Origin: Arthrobacter sp. Edens01 | GTDB taxonomy: Bacteria; Actinomycetota; Actinomycetes; Actinomycetales; Micrococcaceae | Assembly: GCF_001307035.1 (NCBI RefSeq) | Contig: NZ_LKIU01000005.1 | Location: 1,506,936-1,570,935 of the forward strand | DNA: 64,000 nucleotides | Direction: 5' to 3' | The notes under the pieces: model-generated | Databases searched by the model: none | What the model saw: the letters and a program-made list of their open reading frames with translations, nothing else | What the model was told of the DNA's origin: nothing | Position numbers and translations under genes: made by a program | Shown: positions 28,842 to 38,245 of the stretch, one piece after another | Layout: each line of letters begins with the position of its first letter | Position numbering within the stretch: position 1 is the stretch's first letter

Positions 28842-29903
28842 TCAGGTCCTTACTCTGAGGTCATTTTCGGGAAGCGGTTCGAGGTGCAGCCGGAGGTCCG
28901 GTCCCACGGGGACGGCAGCCCCGCCCCCGGCCTGGTCCCAGCGCCAGCGCTGGATCTGAGCCATGGACCCAATGCCGAGTCCGGCAAACGCCGGGGTGCC
29001 CGCACCCAGCAGGGCGGGCGCGGTGTATGCCAGCAGCTCATCGGCCAGCCCGGCGCGCAGGAACGCTCCGGCCACGGTGCCGCCGCCCTCCACCATCAGG
29101 TGCCGCACGCCGCGGTCATACAGTTCGGCCAGTACGACGGCGGGATCATGGGTTTTCAGGTGCAGGAACCTCCCGTCGGCCCCCCGGACGCGTGCGCCGC
29201 CGGGAACCGGGGTGTGGCCCATGACCACCCGGAGGGGCTGCTGCACGGCGTCGCTGCCGTCTGGGTCTCGGGCAGTCAGCCGGGGATCGTCGGCCTGGAC
29301 GGTCCCGGTGCCGGCCAGGATGGCGTCGGCCCGGAGACGCAGGTCCTGGGCATCTGCCCGGGCTTCGGGAGAGGTGATCCACTGGCTGGTGCCGTCTGCC
29401 GCTGCCGTCCTGCCGTCCAGTGTCTGCGCGGTTTTGACGGTGAGAAACGGACGACGCGCTGCTGTGGCGACGGCCCAGCGGTGGTTCAGTTCCCGGGATG
29501 CTCCGGCAAGGAGCCCGCCTTCGGCATCGATCCCAGCAGCGGCCAGGGCGGCGGCTCCGCCCGCAGCGTCGTCGTTGGTATCCGCGGCACCGTAAACCAC
29601 CCGGGCGAGTCCGGCACGGAGAATCGCCTGTGAACAGGGCCCCGTCCGGCCGGTGTGGTTGCACGGTTCCAGAGTGACCACCATGGTTGCCCCGCGCACG
29701 TCCGTGCCCGCCGCGGCAGCGGATGCGAGGGCATCAGCCTCTGCATGCGGGGTTCCGGCACCGCGGTGCCAGCCGGTCGCCAGGACATCTCCGGAAGGGC
29801 GGAGGATCACGGCACCCACCAGGGGATTCGCGCCGCGCACTCCCCTGCATGCCAGCTGGAGCGCCTGCTCCATCGCCGTATGTTCGGCGTCGGAAAAGGC
29901 CAT
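28842..29903 (-). CDS. ribD: Bifunctional riboflavin deaminase/reductase
   Basis: 353 residues. N-terminal deaminase with zinc site His53-Ala-Glu55 and Cys81/Cys90 (PCNHTGRTGPC); C-terminal reductase with LTVKTAQTLDGRTAAADGTSQWITS and VEGGGTVAGAFL. Start ATG 29903 is supported by GAGG upstream and by the conserved deaminase N-terminus; a longer in-frame reading into ribM is not conserved. Two bases separate it from ribM. Confidence 0.96.
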   Translation of the reverse strand: MAFSDAEHTAMEQALQLACRGVRGANPLVGAVILRPSGDVLATGWHRGAGTPHAEADALASAAAAGTDVRGATMVVTLEPCNHTGRTGPCSQAILRAGLARVVYGAADTNDDAAGGAAALAAAGIDAEGGLLAGASRELNHRWAVATAARRPFLTVKTAQTLDGRTAAADGTSQWITSPEARADAQDLRLRADAILAGTGTVQADDPRLTARDPDGSDAVQQPLRVVMGHTPVPGGARVRGADGRFLHLKTHDPAVVLAELYDRGVRHLMVEGGGTVAGAFLRAGLADELLAYTAPALLGAGTPAFAGLGIGSMAQIQRWRWDQAGGGAAVPVGPDLRLHLEPLPENDLRVRT

Positions 29904-29905
29904 GG

Positions 29906-30589
29906 CTACCTCACCGTGGGGTCCGGCATTGAAACCTGCACCTGCGGCTTTTCGTTCGCTTTGGCACGCCACCAGACAAAGAATCCGATCAGGGTGAAGA
30001 TGCCGTAGAACAGGTACATAAACGCCGTCGCGTAGTAGCCGGCGCTAAAGAGCAGCGGGACACCGACGATGTCCACGGCCACCCAGATGAGCCAGAATTC
30101 GACCCAGCCCTTGGCCATGCCGTAGGTGGCCAGCAGCGATCCGACGAACGTCCAGGCATCCGCCCACACCGGCTCGTAGGAGCCAAGCATCCCGAACACG
30201 GGAGTCAGTGCCACCGTGCCCAGGATCAGGCCCGCGACTAGGCCCAGCCGTGCCCGTCCTGACGCCCACTGCGGCGTAACGGCGTCCGCGCCGGAGTTTT
30301 TGCTGGCCTGCCAGCGGCGCCAGCCGTAGATGGCGACGGCGATGAACATCACCTGCCGCCCGGCCTGGCCGAGCAGATTCGCTGTGCTGGCGTCGCCAAA
30401 GATGGAGCCGAGGAAAACGGTCAGAAGGAGCAGGTTGCCGGCAATGCCTACCGGCCAGGCCCAGATCTTCCGGCGCATGCCGCCAAGGGCGCTGAGCAGC
30501 CCAAAGATGTTGCCTAGTACTTCGCGCACCAGCAGGGAAGAGCTCCCCACGGGGATCTGCGCGTCAAAGAGCCACCGCAAAAAATCCAA
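29906..30589 (-). CDS. ribM: PnuC-family vitamin transporter, probable riboflavin uptake protein RibM
   Basis: 227 residues, about seven helices. PnuC-family segments EVLGNIFGLLSALGGMRRKIWAWPVGIAGNLLLLTVFLG, WRRWQ and AKGWVEFWLIWVAVDIVGVPLLF are clear. First gene behind the FMN riboswitch and in operon with all rib genes, which points to riboflavin (RibM) rather than nicotinamide riboside transport; this is inference from context. Start codon is TTG (30589) with AAGGA upstream, a weak initiator. Confidence 0.87.
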   Translation of the reverse strand: MDFLRWLFDAQIPVGSSSLLVREVLGNIFGLLSALGGMRRKIWAWPVGIAGNLLLLTVFLGSIFGDASTANLLGQAGRQVMFIAVAIYGWRRWQASKNSGADAVTPQWASGRARLGLVAGLILGTVALTPVFGMLGSYEPVWADAWTFVGSLLATYGMAKGWVEFWLIWVAVDIVGVPLLFSAGYYATAFMYLFYGIFTLIGFFVWWRAKANEKPQVQVSMPDPTVR

Positions 30590-30701
30590 TGTCGTTCCTT
30601 ATCCCGTAGCGGCGGCTCCGGGGGTACGACAGTGCGATGCATCAACAGCACGGGGTACCCAAGTGGGTACGCCGAGGCGTCGGTTCAACAAACTGTACGT
30701 G
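30590..30701 (-). promoter_or_regulatory. Expression platform between FMN riboswitch and ribM
   Basis: 112 nt from riboswitch to the TTG start. Contains a perfect GTACCC-ACTT-GGGTAC hairpin at 30655-30670 and AAGGA before the start. No U-rich terminator is seen, so control is more likely at translation or by alternative pairing. Confidence 0.5.
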
Positions 30702-30837
30702 CTTCTCCCATCCAGACTTTAACTGTCGGTACCGGAATTTCACCGGTTCAACCGTCCGTCCTGCTGAGGGATCCCAGCCGGACGTGCGGGTCGCGGACTA
30801 TAACCGCCGGTTCGGAATTACACCGACCCCGGAGCAC
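30702..30837 (-). ncRNA. FMN riboswitch (RFN element)
   Basis: Minus-strand RNA shows the conserved blocks of the RFN element in order: GGTCGGTGTAATTCCGAACC, GGCGGTTATAGTCCGCGA, GGTGAAATTCCGGTACCGAC, AGTTAAAGTCTGGATGGGAG and AAG. It lies upstream of ribM-ribD-ribE-ribB-ribA-ribH and should lower their expression when FMN is plentiful. Confidence 0.95.
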
Positions 30838-30947
30838 GTTTGTGTAATCCACATTCTCGCACAGGTTATGGATGCAGATTCAAGTTTTTATGCAGCGTGT
30901 GACGGCCGGGACATGGGGCGTCATGTCCCGGACGCCGGAGGTCACGT

Positions 30948-32540
30948 TTACGCGACGCGCAGGTCAATCTCCCCCGGCGCTCCGCCGTCGGCTCCGAAGA
31001 CCAGCTGGCGGTTGGCTACCTTGTCCGTGAAGAACCTGTCGTGGCTGACCACCACCACGGCTCCGGGGAAATGCAGCAGTGCCTGTTCCATGACCTGGGT
31101 GCTCGAAAGGTCCAGGTGGTTCGTCGGTTCATCCAGCAGCAGCACCGAGGCGCCGGAGAGCAGGCACTGTGCCATAGCCACACGTGCCTTCTGCCCGCCG
31201 GAGAGGTTGCCGATCTTCTGCTTCAAATCCGCTTCGGAGAACTGGAACATGGCCAGGAACCTGTTCACCGACTTCTTCGTCGCCTTCAGCGCCAGGCTGT
31301 CAGGCATCGCGTTCACGGCGTGCGTAACCGTATCGGCGTCGTCCAGTTCAGCCAGGACCTGGTTGTAGGAGACCATGCCGGCGCCGTTCGCCCAGGCGAC
31401 CTTGCCGGCGTCGGGCGTTTCCTCACCGGTGAGCACACGCAGCAGAGTGGTTTTGCCGCTGCCGTTGGCGCCCAGGACCACCAGCCTGTCACCGCGCTGG
31501 ATCTCGAAGGACAAGCCGCTGAACAGGGTCCTGCCGCCATACGACTTGGCCACGTCCTGCACCCGGCACAAATTGTCCTTCACATGCAGGCCCGCGTAGA
31601 TCTCGGTGATGATCTGGTCCACGGGGCGCGGCGCACGGGACTTCTTGATTCGGGCAAGCTTCGCGCCCAGGGTCCGGCCGCCTGCCTTGGCGGCCTCGCG
31701 GCGGTCGGCAATGCCTTCGGCTTCAAAGGCCAGCAGCTCGGATTCGTGCACGAACTGGGATGCCAGCTGCTTCAGCCGGAACTGCTTCTGGATGACGTAC
31801 TCGGCGAAGTTCCCGGGATATTCGTGCAGGTGGTAGTTCTCCACCTCGATGATCCGGGTCACCACGGCGTCCAGGAACGCCCGGTCGTGGGAAACCACGA
31901 CGGCGGCACCGCGGAAGTCGCGGAACCAGCCTTCCAGCCACTGGACACCCTCGACGTCGAGGTAGTTGGTCGGTTCATCCAGGAGCAGCACGTCCGGGGC
32001 CTGCAGCAGGATCTTTGCCAGCGCCGCGCGGTTCCGCCAGCCGCCGGACAGCGCGTCGATTGGGCAGGTGCGGTGGGCTTCGCTGAAGCCAAGGGTGGTC
32101 AGCGCAGCGTCGATCCGGCGCGGATAGTCCCACCCGTCCAAGTGGTCCATCGCTTCGAACAGTTCGGACTGCCGGCGAATGAGCTTGTCCATGGTCTTTT
32201 CATCAGGGTCCGCACCGAGGGCTTCGTCGATTGACGCAAGCTCCGCTTCCACGTCCTTGATCTCGGTGAACAGCCCGTCCAGGACTTCGGTGACGGTGGA
32301 GTCTCCGGCGAGTTCGGAGAACTGGGAGAAGTAACCGATCTTCAGCCCGTCGTCCACGCTCACGGTGCCGGAATCCGGTTCCAGCTGCTGCAGGATGAGC
32401 TTGAGCAGGGTGGACTTTCCGGATCCGTTCTTCCCGATCAGGCCCACCCGGTCCTTGGGCTCCAGCCGGAAGAACACCTCACGCAGGATTTGGGACTTCT
32501 CGAAGCCAACGTTGACGTCCTGCAGCCTGATCAGGCTCAT
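30948..32540 (-). CDS. ABC-F family ATP-binding protein
   Basis: 530 residues, two ABC domains, no membrane segments. Walker A motifs GLIGKNGSGKST and VLGANGSGKTT; signatures LSGGW and LSGGQ; Walker B LLLDEPTNYLD and LLLDEPTNHLD. Between them is the linker with charged helices (about 240-310) that in ABC-F proteins reaches into the ribosomal E/P site. General translation factor or resistance protein cannot be told apart from sequence; no leader peptide is seen upstream, which favours a housekeeping role. Divergent from the SMP-30 gene. Confidence 0.93.
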   Translation of the reverse strand: MSLIRLQDVNVGFEKSQILREVFFRLEPKDRVGLIGKNGSGKSTLLKLILQQLEPDSGTVSVDDGLKIGYFSQFSELAGDSTVTEVLDGLFTEIKDVEAELASIDEALGADPDEKTMDKLIRRQSELFEAMDHLDGWDYPRRIDAALTTLGFSEAHRTCPIDALSGGWRNRAALAKILLQAPDVLLLDEPTNYLDVEGVQWLEGWFRDFRGAAVVVSHDRAFLDAVVTRIIEVENYHLHEYPGNFAEYVIQKQFRLKQLASQFVHESELLAFEAEGIADRREAAKAGGRTLGAKLARIKKSRAPRPVDQIITEIYAGLHVKDNLCRVQDVAKSYGGRTLFSGLSFEIQRGDRLVVLGANGSGKTTLLRVLTGEETPDAGKVAWANGAGMVSYNQVLAELDDADTVTHAVNAMPDSLALKATKKSVNRFLAMFQFSEADLKQKIGNLSGGQKARVAMAQCLLSGASVLLLDEPTNHLDLSSTQVMEQALLHFPGAVVVVSHDRFFTDKVANRQLVFGADGGAPGEIDLRVA

Positions 32541-32675
32541 TCGGGTGTGTCCTCTCGGGATGGAAGCAAGCCACTTATCTTATCGGTCCTGCGCCGCCCC
32601 CTGTTCCCCGCCGGAGCACCGACGCATACTAAAGGCGTTCCGCAGACCATCCACATGCGCAGGAGGTGCCCGGCG

Positions 32676-33512
32676 ATGGTGCAGGCAACAACACTGGTTT
32701 CCGGACTGGGAATGGGAGAATCTGCCCGCTGGCATGGCGGTGAGTTCTATTTCGCTGACTGGTCGGCCGGCACCATTTCCGCGCTCGACGCCGCGGGAAA
32801 CGTCCGAAGGGTTGCCGGAGTACCGTCATTCCCGATCACCTTTGACTGGCTGCCGGACGGCCGCATGGCCGTGGTCTCCGGTGCCGACGGCGCCGTGCTG
32901 GCTGAAGTTCCGCATGCCGGCCTGGTACCCCTGGCCGACCTTCGAAGCTTCTCCCCCCACCCCTGGAACGAAATTGCGGTCCATCCCGCCGGCAACATTT
33001 ACGTGAACGGCATTGGGCAGGATTACGCCGGCGAACCACAGGACAACGGGCTGATCGTGCTGATCCGGCCGGACGGAACGGCCCGGCAGGTGGCCGGGAA
33101 TCTGGCCTTTCCCAACGGGATGCTCGTCTCGGCCGACGGCTCCACCCTTGTGGTCGCCGAATCCAACGCCGGTCGGCTCACGTCCTTCGAGATCCTGCCG
33201 GACGGCACCCTGGCCCCGTCCCGGACCTGGGCCACCGTGGAAGGCAGTGCCCCGGACGGTATCAGCTGGGACGGGAGCGGGGGGATCTGGTTCGCCGAGG
33301 TCCCGGGAGAACGCTGTGTCCGGGTCCAGGAAGGCGGTACCGTGCTGGAGACCGTGGAGCTGGATGACGGCTGCTTCTCCTGCGCCGCCGGCGGTGATGA
33401 CGGCGGCCTGCTGTTCATGATGACGGCGCAGTGGCCCCAGGTCATGGACCCCGGCTGGGAGAAAACCGGCCGGGTCATGGTGCAGCGGGTTCGGCCCCCG
33501 GAGCTTCCCTAA
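32676..33512 (+). CDS. SMP-30/gluconolactonase family protein
   Basis: 278 residues, six-bladed beta-propeller of the regucalcin/lactonase type: GLGMGESARWHGGEFYFADWSAGTI, FDWLPDGRMAV, NEIAVHPAGNIYVNGIG, FPNGMLVSADGSTLVVAESNAGRLTSFEI and PDGISWDGSGGIWFAEV hold the metal-binding Glu, Asn and Asp. Likely hydrolyses a sugar or other lactone. ATG 32676 follows AGGAGG. Confidence 0.9.
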   Translation: MVQATTLVSGLGMGESARWHGGEFYFADWSAGTISALDAAGNVRRVAGVPSFPITFDWLPDGRMAVVSGADGAVLAEVPHAGLVPLADLRSFSPHPWNEIAVHPAGNIYVNGIGQDYAGEPQDNGLIVLIRPDGTARQVAGNLAFPNGMLVSADGSTLVVAESNAGRLTSFEILPDGTLAPSRTWATVEGSAPDGISWDGSGGIWFAEVPGERCVRVQEGGTVLETVELDDGCFSCAAGGDDGGLLFMMTAQWPQVMDPGWEKTGRVMVQRVRPPELP

Positions 33513-33521
33513 CCGGGCTCC

Positions 33522-34193
33522 CTAGCCGGTGCGGCTCACCGCGCTGGCCTGTGCCCGCAGCTTGGCAATCGCCTCATTCGGATCCTCCGTGCCGTAGACC
33601 GCCGACCCGGCCACGAACACATTGGCACCGGCTTCAGCCGCGCGCTCAATAGTGTCCGGAGCGATTCCGCCGTCCACCTGGATGGCGATTGGCAGGCCGG
33701 AGCCCCGGACGGCCTCGGCAGCGCGGCGGATCTTGGGCAGGGTCACGTCCAGGAACTTCTGTCCGCCGAAGCCGGGTTCCACGGTCATGATCAGCAGCAT
33801 GTCCAGCTCGGGAAGCATGTCCAGGTAAGGCTCCACCGGCGTGGCCGGTTTGAGTGCCATTCCTGCCTTTGCCCCGCGGTCCCGGAGCTCACGGGCGAGG
33901 CGGATCGGCGCAGCGGCTGCTTCAACATGGAAGGTCACTGACGCCAGGCCGGCCTCGGCGTAGGCCGGAGCCCAGCGGTCGGCGTCGGCGATCATCAGGT
34001 GCGCGTCCAGCGGCAGGGCGCTGACTTCCTGGATCCGCTTGACCACGGGCAGCCCGATGGTCAGGTTCGGGACGAAGTGGTTGTCCATCACGTCCACGTG
34101 CACGGCGTCGGCGCCGCTGATGCGTTCCAGCTCGGCTTCCAGGTTCACGAAGTCGGCGGACAGGATGCTCGGGTTGATGCAGCAGTTGCTCAC
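33522..34193 (-). CDS. rpe: Ribulose-phosphate 3-epimerase
   Basis: Pentose-phosphate pathway, interconverts ribulose 5- and xylulose 5-phosphate. 223 residues, TIM barrel: [53 protein letters not shown] and IQVDGGI with both catalytic aspartates and metal histidines. Downstream of rsmB by 14 nt. Confidence 0.97.
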   Translation of the reverse strand: MSNCCINPSILSADFVNLEAELERISGADAVHVDVMDNHFVPNLTIGLPVVKRIQEVSALPLDAHLMIADADRWAPAYAEAGLASVTFHVEAAAAPIRLARELRDRGAKAGMALKPATPVEPYLDMLPELDMLLIMTVEPGFGGQKFLDVTLPKIRRAAEAVRGSGLPIAIQVDGGIAPDTIERAAEAGANVFVAGSAVYGTEDPNEAIAKLRAQASAVSRTG

Positions 34194-34207
34194 GGTGCTC
34201 TCCTAGG

Positions 34208-35692
34208 TCAGATCTTCCGGCGGATCAGGGCCAGGAACATCGCGTCGGTCTGGTGGATGTGCGGCCACAGCTGTGCTGTGGCCTCATGGCCTGCTTCGAG
34301 GGAACCGGTCAGGCTGACCGCGTCCAGGGCGGCACCGGCGTCGAGCAGTTCCAGGTCATTGCGCTTGCGCAGCACATCTGCCACCACGGCTTTGGTTTCG
34401 GCCGGGTGCGGGGAACAGGTCACATAGGCCACTACGCCCCCCGGCTTCACCGCATCCACCGCGGTGGTCAGCAGTTCGCGCTGCAGCGAGCCAAGATCGC
34501 CGACATCGCCGGGCTGGCGTCGCCAGCGCGACTCCGGGCGGCGGCGCAGAGCGCCGAGGCCGGTGCAGGGCGCGTCAACGAGGATCCGGTCGAATGTCTC
34601 CGGGTAGTCCTCGGCCACCGTGCGGCCGTCTCCGGTGCGCACGTTCCAGGTCTCCCCCGGAACAGCTTCCAGGGCCTGGCGGACCAGCTGGGCGCGGTGC
34701 GGCGCCGGCTCATTGGCAAGGATGACTGCGCCCTTTTCGTGGGCCAGGGCGGCGAGCAGGGCTGCCTTGCCGCCGGGGCCGGCACACATGTCCAGCCACT
34801 TCTCCATGCCGTCCTCGTCCGGAGCGACGCCGTCCAGTTCCAGCTCGGCCAGGGCCCGGGCTACCAGCTGGGATCCGGCGTCCTGCACACGTGTAGTTCC
34901 GGCCCGCACGGATTCCAGGCGTCCCACGTCGCCGGCGGCGAACAGGGCGGAGTCCTTAACCAGCCCGCCCTCCACTGCGCCGGCTTCGCGGGCTTCATCG
35001 AGGCTGCCGAGTCCCGGCAGCGCAACCAGGTTCACGACCGGTGCGTCGTTGTCCGCCTGGAGCAGGTCGGTAATTTCCTCGACGCTGCGGCCGTGCGCAA
35101 CCAGAGACTGGCGCAGGGCGCGCACGATCCACTCGGGGTGGCTGTACTCGATAGCCGACCGCTTGACTGCATCCTGCTCATCTTCGGTCAGCAGAGCGGT
35201 CCATTCCGCAAGGTCGCGGGCGGCGACCTTACGCAGCACCGCATTGATCAGTGCGGACGGGCCGGCGCCGATCACGGCACGGGCCAGGCCCACGGTCTGG
35301 TCCAGTGCGGCGTGGGCGGGAACCCTCATGGCGAGGAGCTGGTGCGCGCCGATGCGCAGCGCATCCAGGACGGCGGGATCCAGTTTCTCCAGCGGGCGGT
35401 CCACGCAGCGGGCCAGGATGGCGTCATAGATGCCCTGTCCGCGCAGGGCGCCATAGGCAAGTTCGGTGGCAAATCCTGCATCGCGCTTGTCCAGGCGGTG
35501 CTTGCGGATGCTCTTGGGCAGCACCAGGTTGGCGTAGGCATCTTCGCCGGAAACGGCGCGGAGAACCTCAAAGGCAACAAGGCGGGCCGGGTCGGCGGCG
35601 CGGGTACGCTGCGACGGTGCCGCAGATGTGCGGCTCCGGACGGACGGACGGCTGCGCTGATGCCCCTTGGCGTTGCGGTCGCTGCTGCTCAC
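34208..35692 (-). CDS. rsmB: 16S rRNA (cytosine-967-C5)-methyltransferase family protein
   Basis: 494 residues. After a basic ~50-residue N-terminus there is a NusB-like RNA-binding domain (ARLVAFEVLRAV...ALRIGAHQLLAM), then a SAM-dependent m5C methyltransferase: motif I DMCAGPGGKAALLAALA, motif IV VDAPCTGLGALRRRPESRW with PC, and motif VI VTCSPHPAET with the catalytic cysteine. Overlaps the fmt stop by 4 bp. Confidence 0.95.
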   Translation of the reverse strand: MSSSDRNAKGHQRSRPSVRSRTSAAPSQRTRAADPARLVAFEVLRAVSGEDAYANLVLPKSIRKHRLDKRDAGFATELAYGALRGQGIYDAILARCVDRPLEKLDPAVLDALRIGAHQLLAMRVPAHAALDQTVGLARAVIGAGPSALINAVLRKVAARDLAEWTALLTEDEQDAVKRSAIEYSHPEWIVRALRQSLVAHGRSVEEITDLLQADNDAPVVNLVALPGLGSLDEAREAGAVEGGLVKDSALFAAGDVGRLESVRAGTTRVQDAGSQLVARALAELELDGVAPDEDGMEKWLDMCAGPGGKAALLAALAHEKGAVILANEPAPHRAQLVRQALEAVPGETWNVRTGDGRTVAEDYPETFDRILVDAPCTGLGALRRRPESRWRRQPGDVGDLGSLQRELLTTAVDAVKPGGVVAYVTCSPHPAETKAVVADVLRKRNDLELLDAGAALDAVSLTGSLEAGHEATAQLWPHIHQTDAMFLALIRRKI

Positions 35693-36618
35693 TTAAAAAC
35701 CACGTCCTCACGCTGGCCCAGTCCGCGGGCCCAGTCGGCTCCGGACATCATCTTCTTTCCTGCGGGCTGGACCCGCTGCAGTTCCAGGGCAGTGCTGCCG
35801 GTGCCCACAAGCGCCTCAGCGGCGCTGCCTGATCCGAGCCGGACCTGGCCGGGTGCCAGGTCAGTGACGTCCGGACGCGGACGGGCGGCACCGATCTTGA
35901 ACCGTGCTCCGTCCCAGGTGGTCCATGCCCCGGGCTCCGGCGTCACGCCGTTAATCCGGCGGCGGAGGGCCAGGGCGGGCTGTTCCCAGTTCAGGTGCCC
36001 GTCCTCGATGGTGAGTTTCGGGGCAAGTGTCACTTCGCCGGTCTGCGGAACCGGCGCTGCCTTCCCCGCCTGGATGGCGGCAAGGGTCTGGGCCAGCAGG
36101 ACGGCGCCGCTGTGCGAAAGCCGTTCCAGCAGTTCTCCGCTGGTCAGGGCAGGATCCACGCTCTCTGTGAGCTGTCCGAAGACCGGCCCGGTGTCCAGGC
36201 CCTTTTCCAGCAGGAACGTACTGGCACCGGTGATCTCGTCTCCGGCAATCACTGAATGCTGTACCGGTGCTGCTCCGCGCCAGGCCGGAAGCAGGGAGAA
36301 ATGCAGGTTGATCCAGCCGTGCTTGGGGATGGACAGTGCACGTTCAGGGATCAGGGCACCGTAGGCCACGATCGCGGCGGCGTCGGGAGCCAGCGCTGAA
36401 ATGGCGGCAACGGCGTCGTCGTCAATCCTGTCCGCCTTGATGGTCGGCAGATCCAGTTCCGCTGCCCGCGCCGCGACGGGCGAAGGGGTGAGGACGCGCT
36501 TGCGGCCCAGTGGGGCGTCCGGGCGGGTCAGGACACCAACGACGTCGAACCCTGCCGTGATCAGTGCGTCCAGGGAGGGAACGGCGACGGCCGGTGTCCC
36601 GGCGAAAAGTACTCGCAT
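35689..36618 (-). CDS. fmt: Methionyl-tRNA formyltransferase
   Basis: Formylates initiator Met-tRNA. 309 residues: MRVLFAGTPAVAVPSL, the catalytic NLHFSLLPAWRGAAPVQHSVIAGD (His and downstream Asp), TGPVF, and the C-terminal OB domain. Located next to def, whose product removes the formyl group after translation. Confidence 0.97.
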   Translation of the reverse strand: MRVLFAGTPAVAVPSLDALITAGFDVVGVLTRPDAPLGRKRVLTPSPVAARAAELDLPTIKADRIDDDAVAAISALAPDAAAIVAYGALIPERALSIPKHGWINLHFSLLPAWRGAAPVQHSVIAGDEITGASTFLLEKGLDTGPVFGQLTESVDPALTSGELLERLSHSGAVLLAQTLAAIQAGKAAPVPQTGEVTLAPKLTIEDGHLNWEQPALALRRRINGVTPEPGAWTTWDGARFKIGAARPRPDVTDLAPGQVRLGSGSAAEALVGTGSTALELQRVQPAGKKMMSGADWARGLGQREDVVFK

Positions 36619-36627
36619 GTGCTGTCG

Positions 36628-37200
36628 CTACGCTCCCGTGCTCTGTCCGAAGGTACCGAAGCTGGAACCCACGCTCTGGGCACGCTGGGCGGTGGTGCGC
36701 TCGGCAATTGAGTCGTACTCGGCCATGCGGATGGCACGCAGGGCGGCCTTGCGGTCCTCGCCCTTGAGCCGGTCGATGAAGAGTACGCCGTCCAGGTGGT
36801 CCGTCTCGTGCTGGAAAGCCCGGGCGAGCATGCCTTCGCCTTCCACTGTGACGGGGTTGCCGTCCTTGTCCTGGCCGGTGACCCGGGTCCAGCGGCGCCG
36901 CGGCACAGGATATCCCAGGCCGGGAATAGACAGGCAGCCTTCCACCTGGTCCTCCTGGAAATCATCGCTGAGTTCCAGGACAGGGTTGACCACGTGGCCG
37001 GAAACGCCGTCGATCCGGTAGGTGAAAACACGCAGGCTGACGCCCACCTGGGGTGCCGCGAGGCCGGCGCCGTCAACGTCGTCCATGGTCTCTTCCATGT
37101 CCGCGACCAGCTTGGCGAGCTCCGGACCGAATTCCGTCACTTCCTCCGCACGGGTCCTCAGGACGGGGTCGCCGATGATCCGAATCGTCAGGATTGCCAT
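36628..37200 (-). CDS. def: Peptide deformylase
   Basis: Metalloenzyme that removes the N-formyl group of nascent proteins. 190 residues. Motif 1 GAGLAAPQVGVS, motif 2 EGCLSIPG with the metal cysteine, motif 3 QHETDHLDG (HExxH). Starts the def-fmt-rsmB-rpe transcript; 9 nt to fmt. Confidence 0.97.
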   Translation of the reverse strand: MAILTIRIIGDPVLRTRAEEVTEFGPELAKLVADMEETMDDVDGAGLAAPQVGVSLRVFTYRIDGVSGHVVNPVLELSDDFQEDQVEGCLSIPGLGYPVPRRRWTRVTGQDKDGNPVTVEGEGMLARAFQHETDHLDGVLFIDRLKGEDRKAALRAIRMAEYDSIAERTTAQRAQSVGSSFGTFGQSTGA

Positions 37201-37275
37201 CTGGAATATGTTCCTTACTCTCGCGAAGTGCTGCGTGGTGGTACGTGCTGCGGGGCCGAAAGCCCGGTTATCAGT

Positions 37276-38166
37276 CTAGTTGGCTGCGGGCTGCCCGGCA
37301 GGTACGGCGTGCGAACCGGAGGCCTGGACCGGAGGCGGAGCGATTGGGAGCAGCGCGCGGCCGGCAGCGGCGGCGTCGTAATTGGTCTGCCAAACCCGGC
37401 GCAGGGCACAGAACTTGTACCAGTGGGCGGGAAGAACCTCAGGGTTGGCACGCATGGGTCGAACCTCGGTCTGGCCTACCGCGACGCCCAGCAGGAGCGG
37501 ACTCTGGCCGTAGGCCCACGGCTCCCACGTTCCTGCGGCGGCATCCACCAGGGATTCCTCGGCCTTCATGCCCGCAACCAGCTGCATCACGACTTTGTCA
37601 TCCAGCGGCTTCACCTGGCCGTCACGGTCTGTGTTCTTCGTCTTGTAGTCGATCAGGCACAGGCGCCCGCCGATTTTGGCCACCAGGTCCAGGGTTCCCG
37701 CATAGCCCAGCTCCTGATTCCAAATGGTGATCTCGGCGGCCACCGGCTGCACATCGTAGAGGTGCCACCACTCATCGAAACGGTCGGCGAACTGGTGCTC
37801 TCCATGCTGGGCCAGTGCTTCGCGCGCCTCGGCAACCTGGTGCGGCTGCTCCAGTGCCCGCAGCGCCACCTGTTCGCAGTAGTGGTGGACCCGGGTTCCA
37901 CGTTCGGCCGCGGCGTCGCGGTAACGCTCGGAAGCCCGGGAGGCTTCCTGGACGATTGTCTTCAACTGCGAGGCATTCCCAAGGGCCTGCGGCAGCCCCG
38001 GATGCTTGACGACGGCGCTGGCCGCCATATAGCTGTGCCAGCCGTCCAGCGACGTGGTGCCCTGGGCAATAACGGTGGTAATCGAAGGAACCGCCGGGGC
38101 TTCGGTCAGCGAACGCGAGTACATGCGTCCGAACTCTGTTGCGTGGGCCAGTGCTGGTGCAGTCAT
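37276..38166 (-). CDS. PD-(D/E)XK nuclease-superfamily-like protein
   Basis: 296 residues. The central part matches the RecB/Cas4-like core: ERGTRVHHYCEQVAL, then VAAEITIWNQELGYAGTLDLVAKIGGRLCLIDYKTKN giving Glu...Asp...Asp-x-Lys, and VMQLVAGMKAEE with the conserved helix glutamine. No cysteine cluster typical of Cas4 and no neighbouring CRISPR or recombination genes. The C-terminal ~40 residues are Pro/Ala-rich. Activity is inferred from the motif alone. ATG 38166; alone between def and the tRNA-Val terminator. Confidence 0.75.
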   Translation of the reverse strand: MTAPALAHATEFGRMYSRSLTEAPAVPSITTVIAQGTTSLDGWHSYMAASAVVKHPGLPQALGNASQLKTIVQEASRASERYRDAAAERGTRVHHYCEQVALRALEQPHQVAEAREALAQHGEHQFADRFDEWWHLYDVQPVAAEITIWNQELGYAGTLDLVAKIGGRLCLIDYKTKNTDRDGQVKPLDDKVVMQLVAGMKAEESLVDAAAGTWEPWAYGQSPLLLGVAVGQTEVRPMRANPEVLPAHWYKFCALRRVWQTNYDAAAAGRALLPIAPPPVQASGSHAVPAGQPAAN

Positions 38167-38202
38167 AAACCCAGTCTGCCACCCGGCGGTGACGTTTAAA
38201 CA

Positions 38203-38235
38203 AAACAGGCACCGGAGCTGATCCGGTGCCTGTTT
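38203..38235 (-). terminator. Terminator of tRNA-Val(CAC)
   Basis: 13-bp stem AAACAGGCACCGG / CCGGTGCCTGTTT with 7-nt loop; on the minus strand it runs into TTTGTTTAAAC. It lies directly downstream of the minus-strand tRNA. Confidence 0.85.
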
Positions 38236-38245
38236 CGTCAATTGC

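Noticed and set aside
31041..32234. 397-codon plus-strand open frame opposite the ABC-F gene
   Set aside because: Opposite strand of conserved ATPase motifs; composition typical of shadow translation.
34253..36364. 703-codon plus-strand open frame opposite rsmB and fmt
   Set aside because: Shadow frame across two well-defined genes on the other strand.
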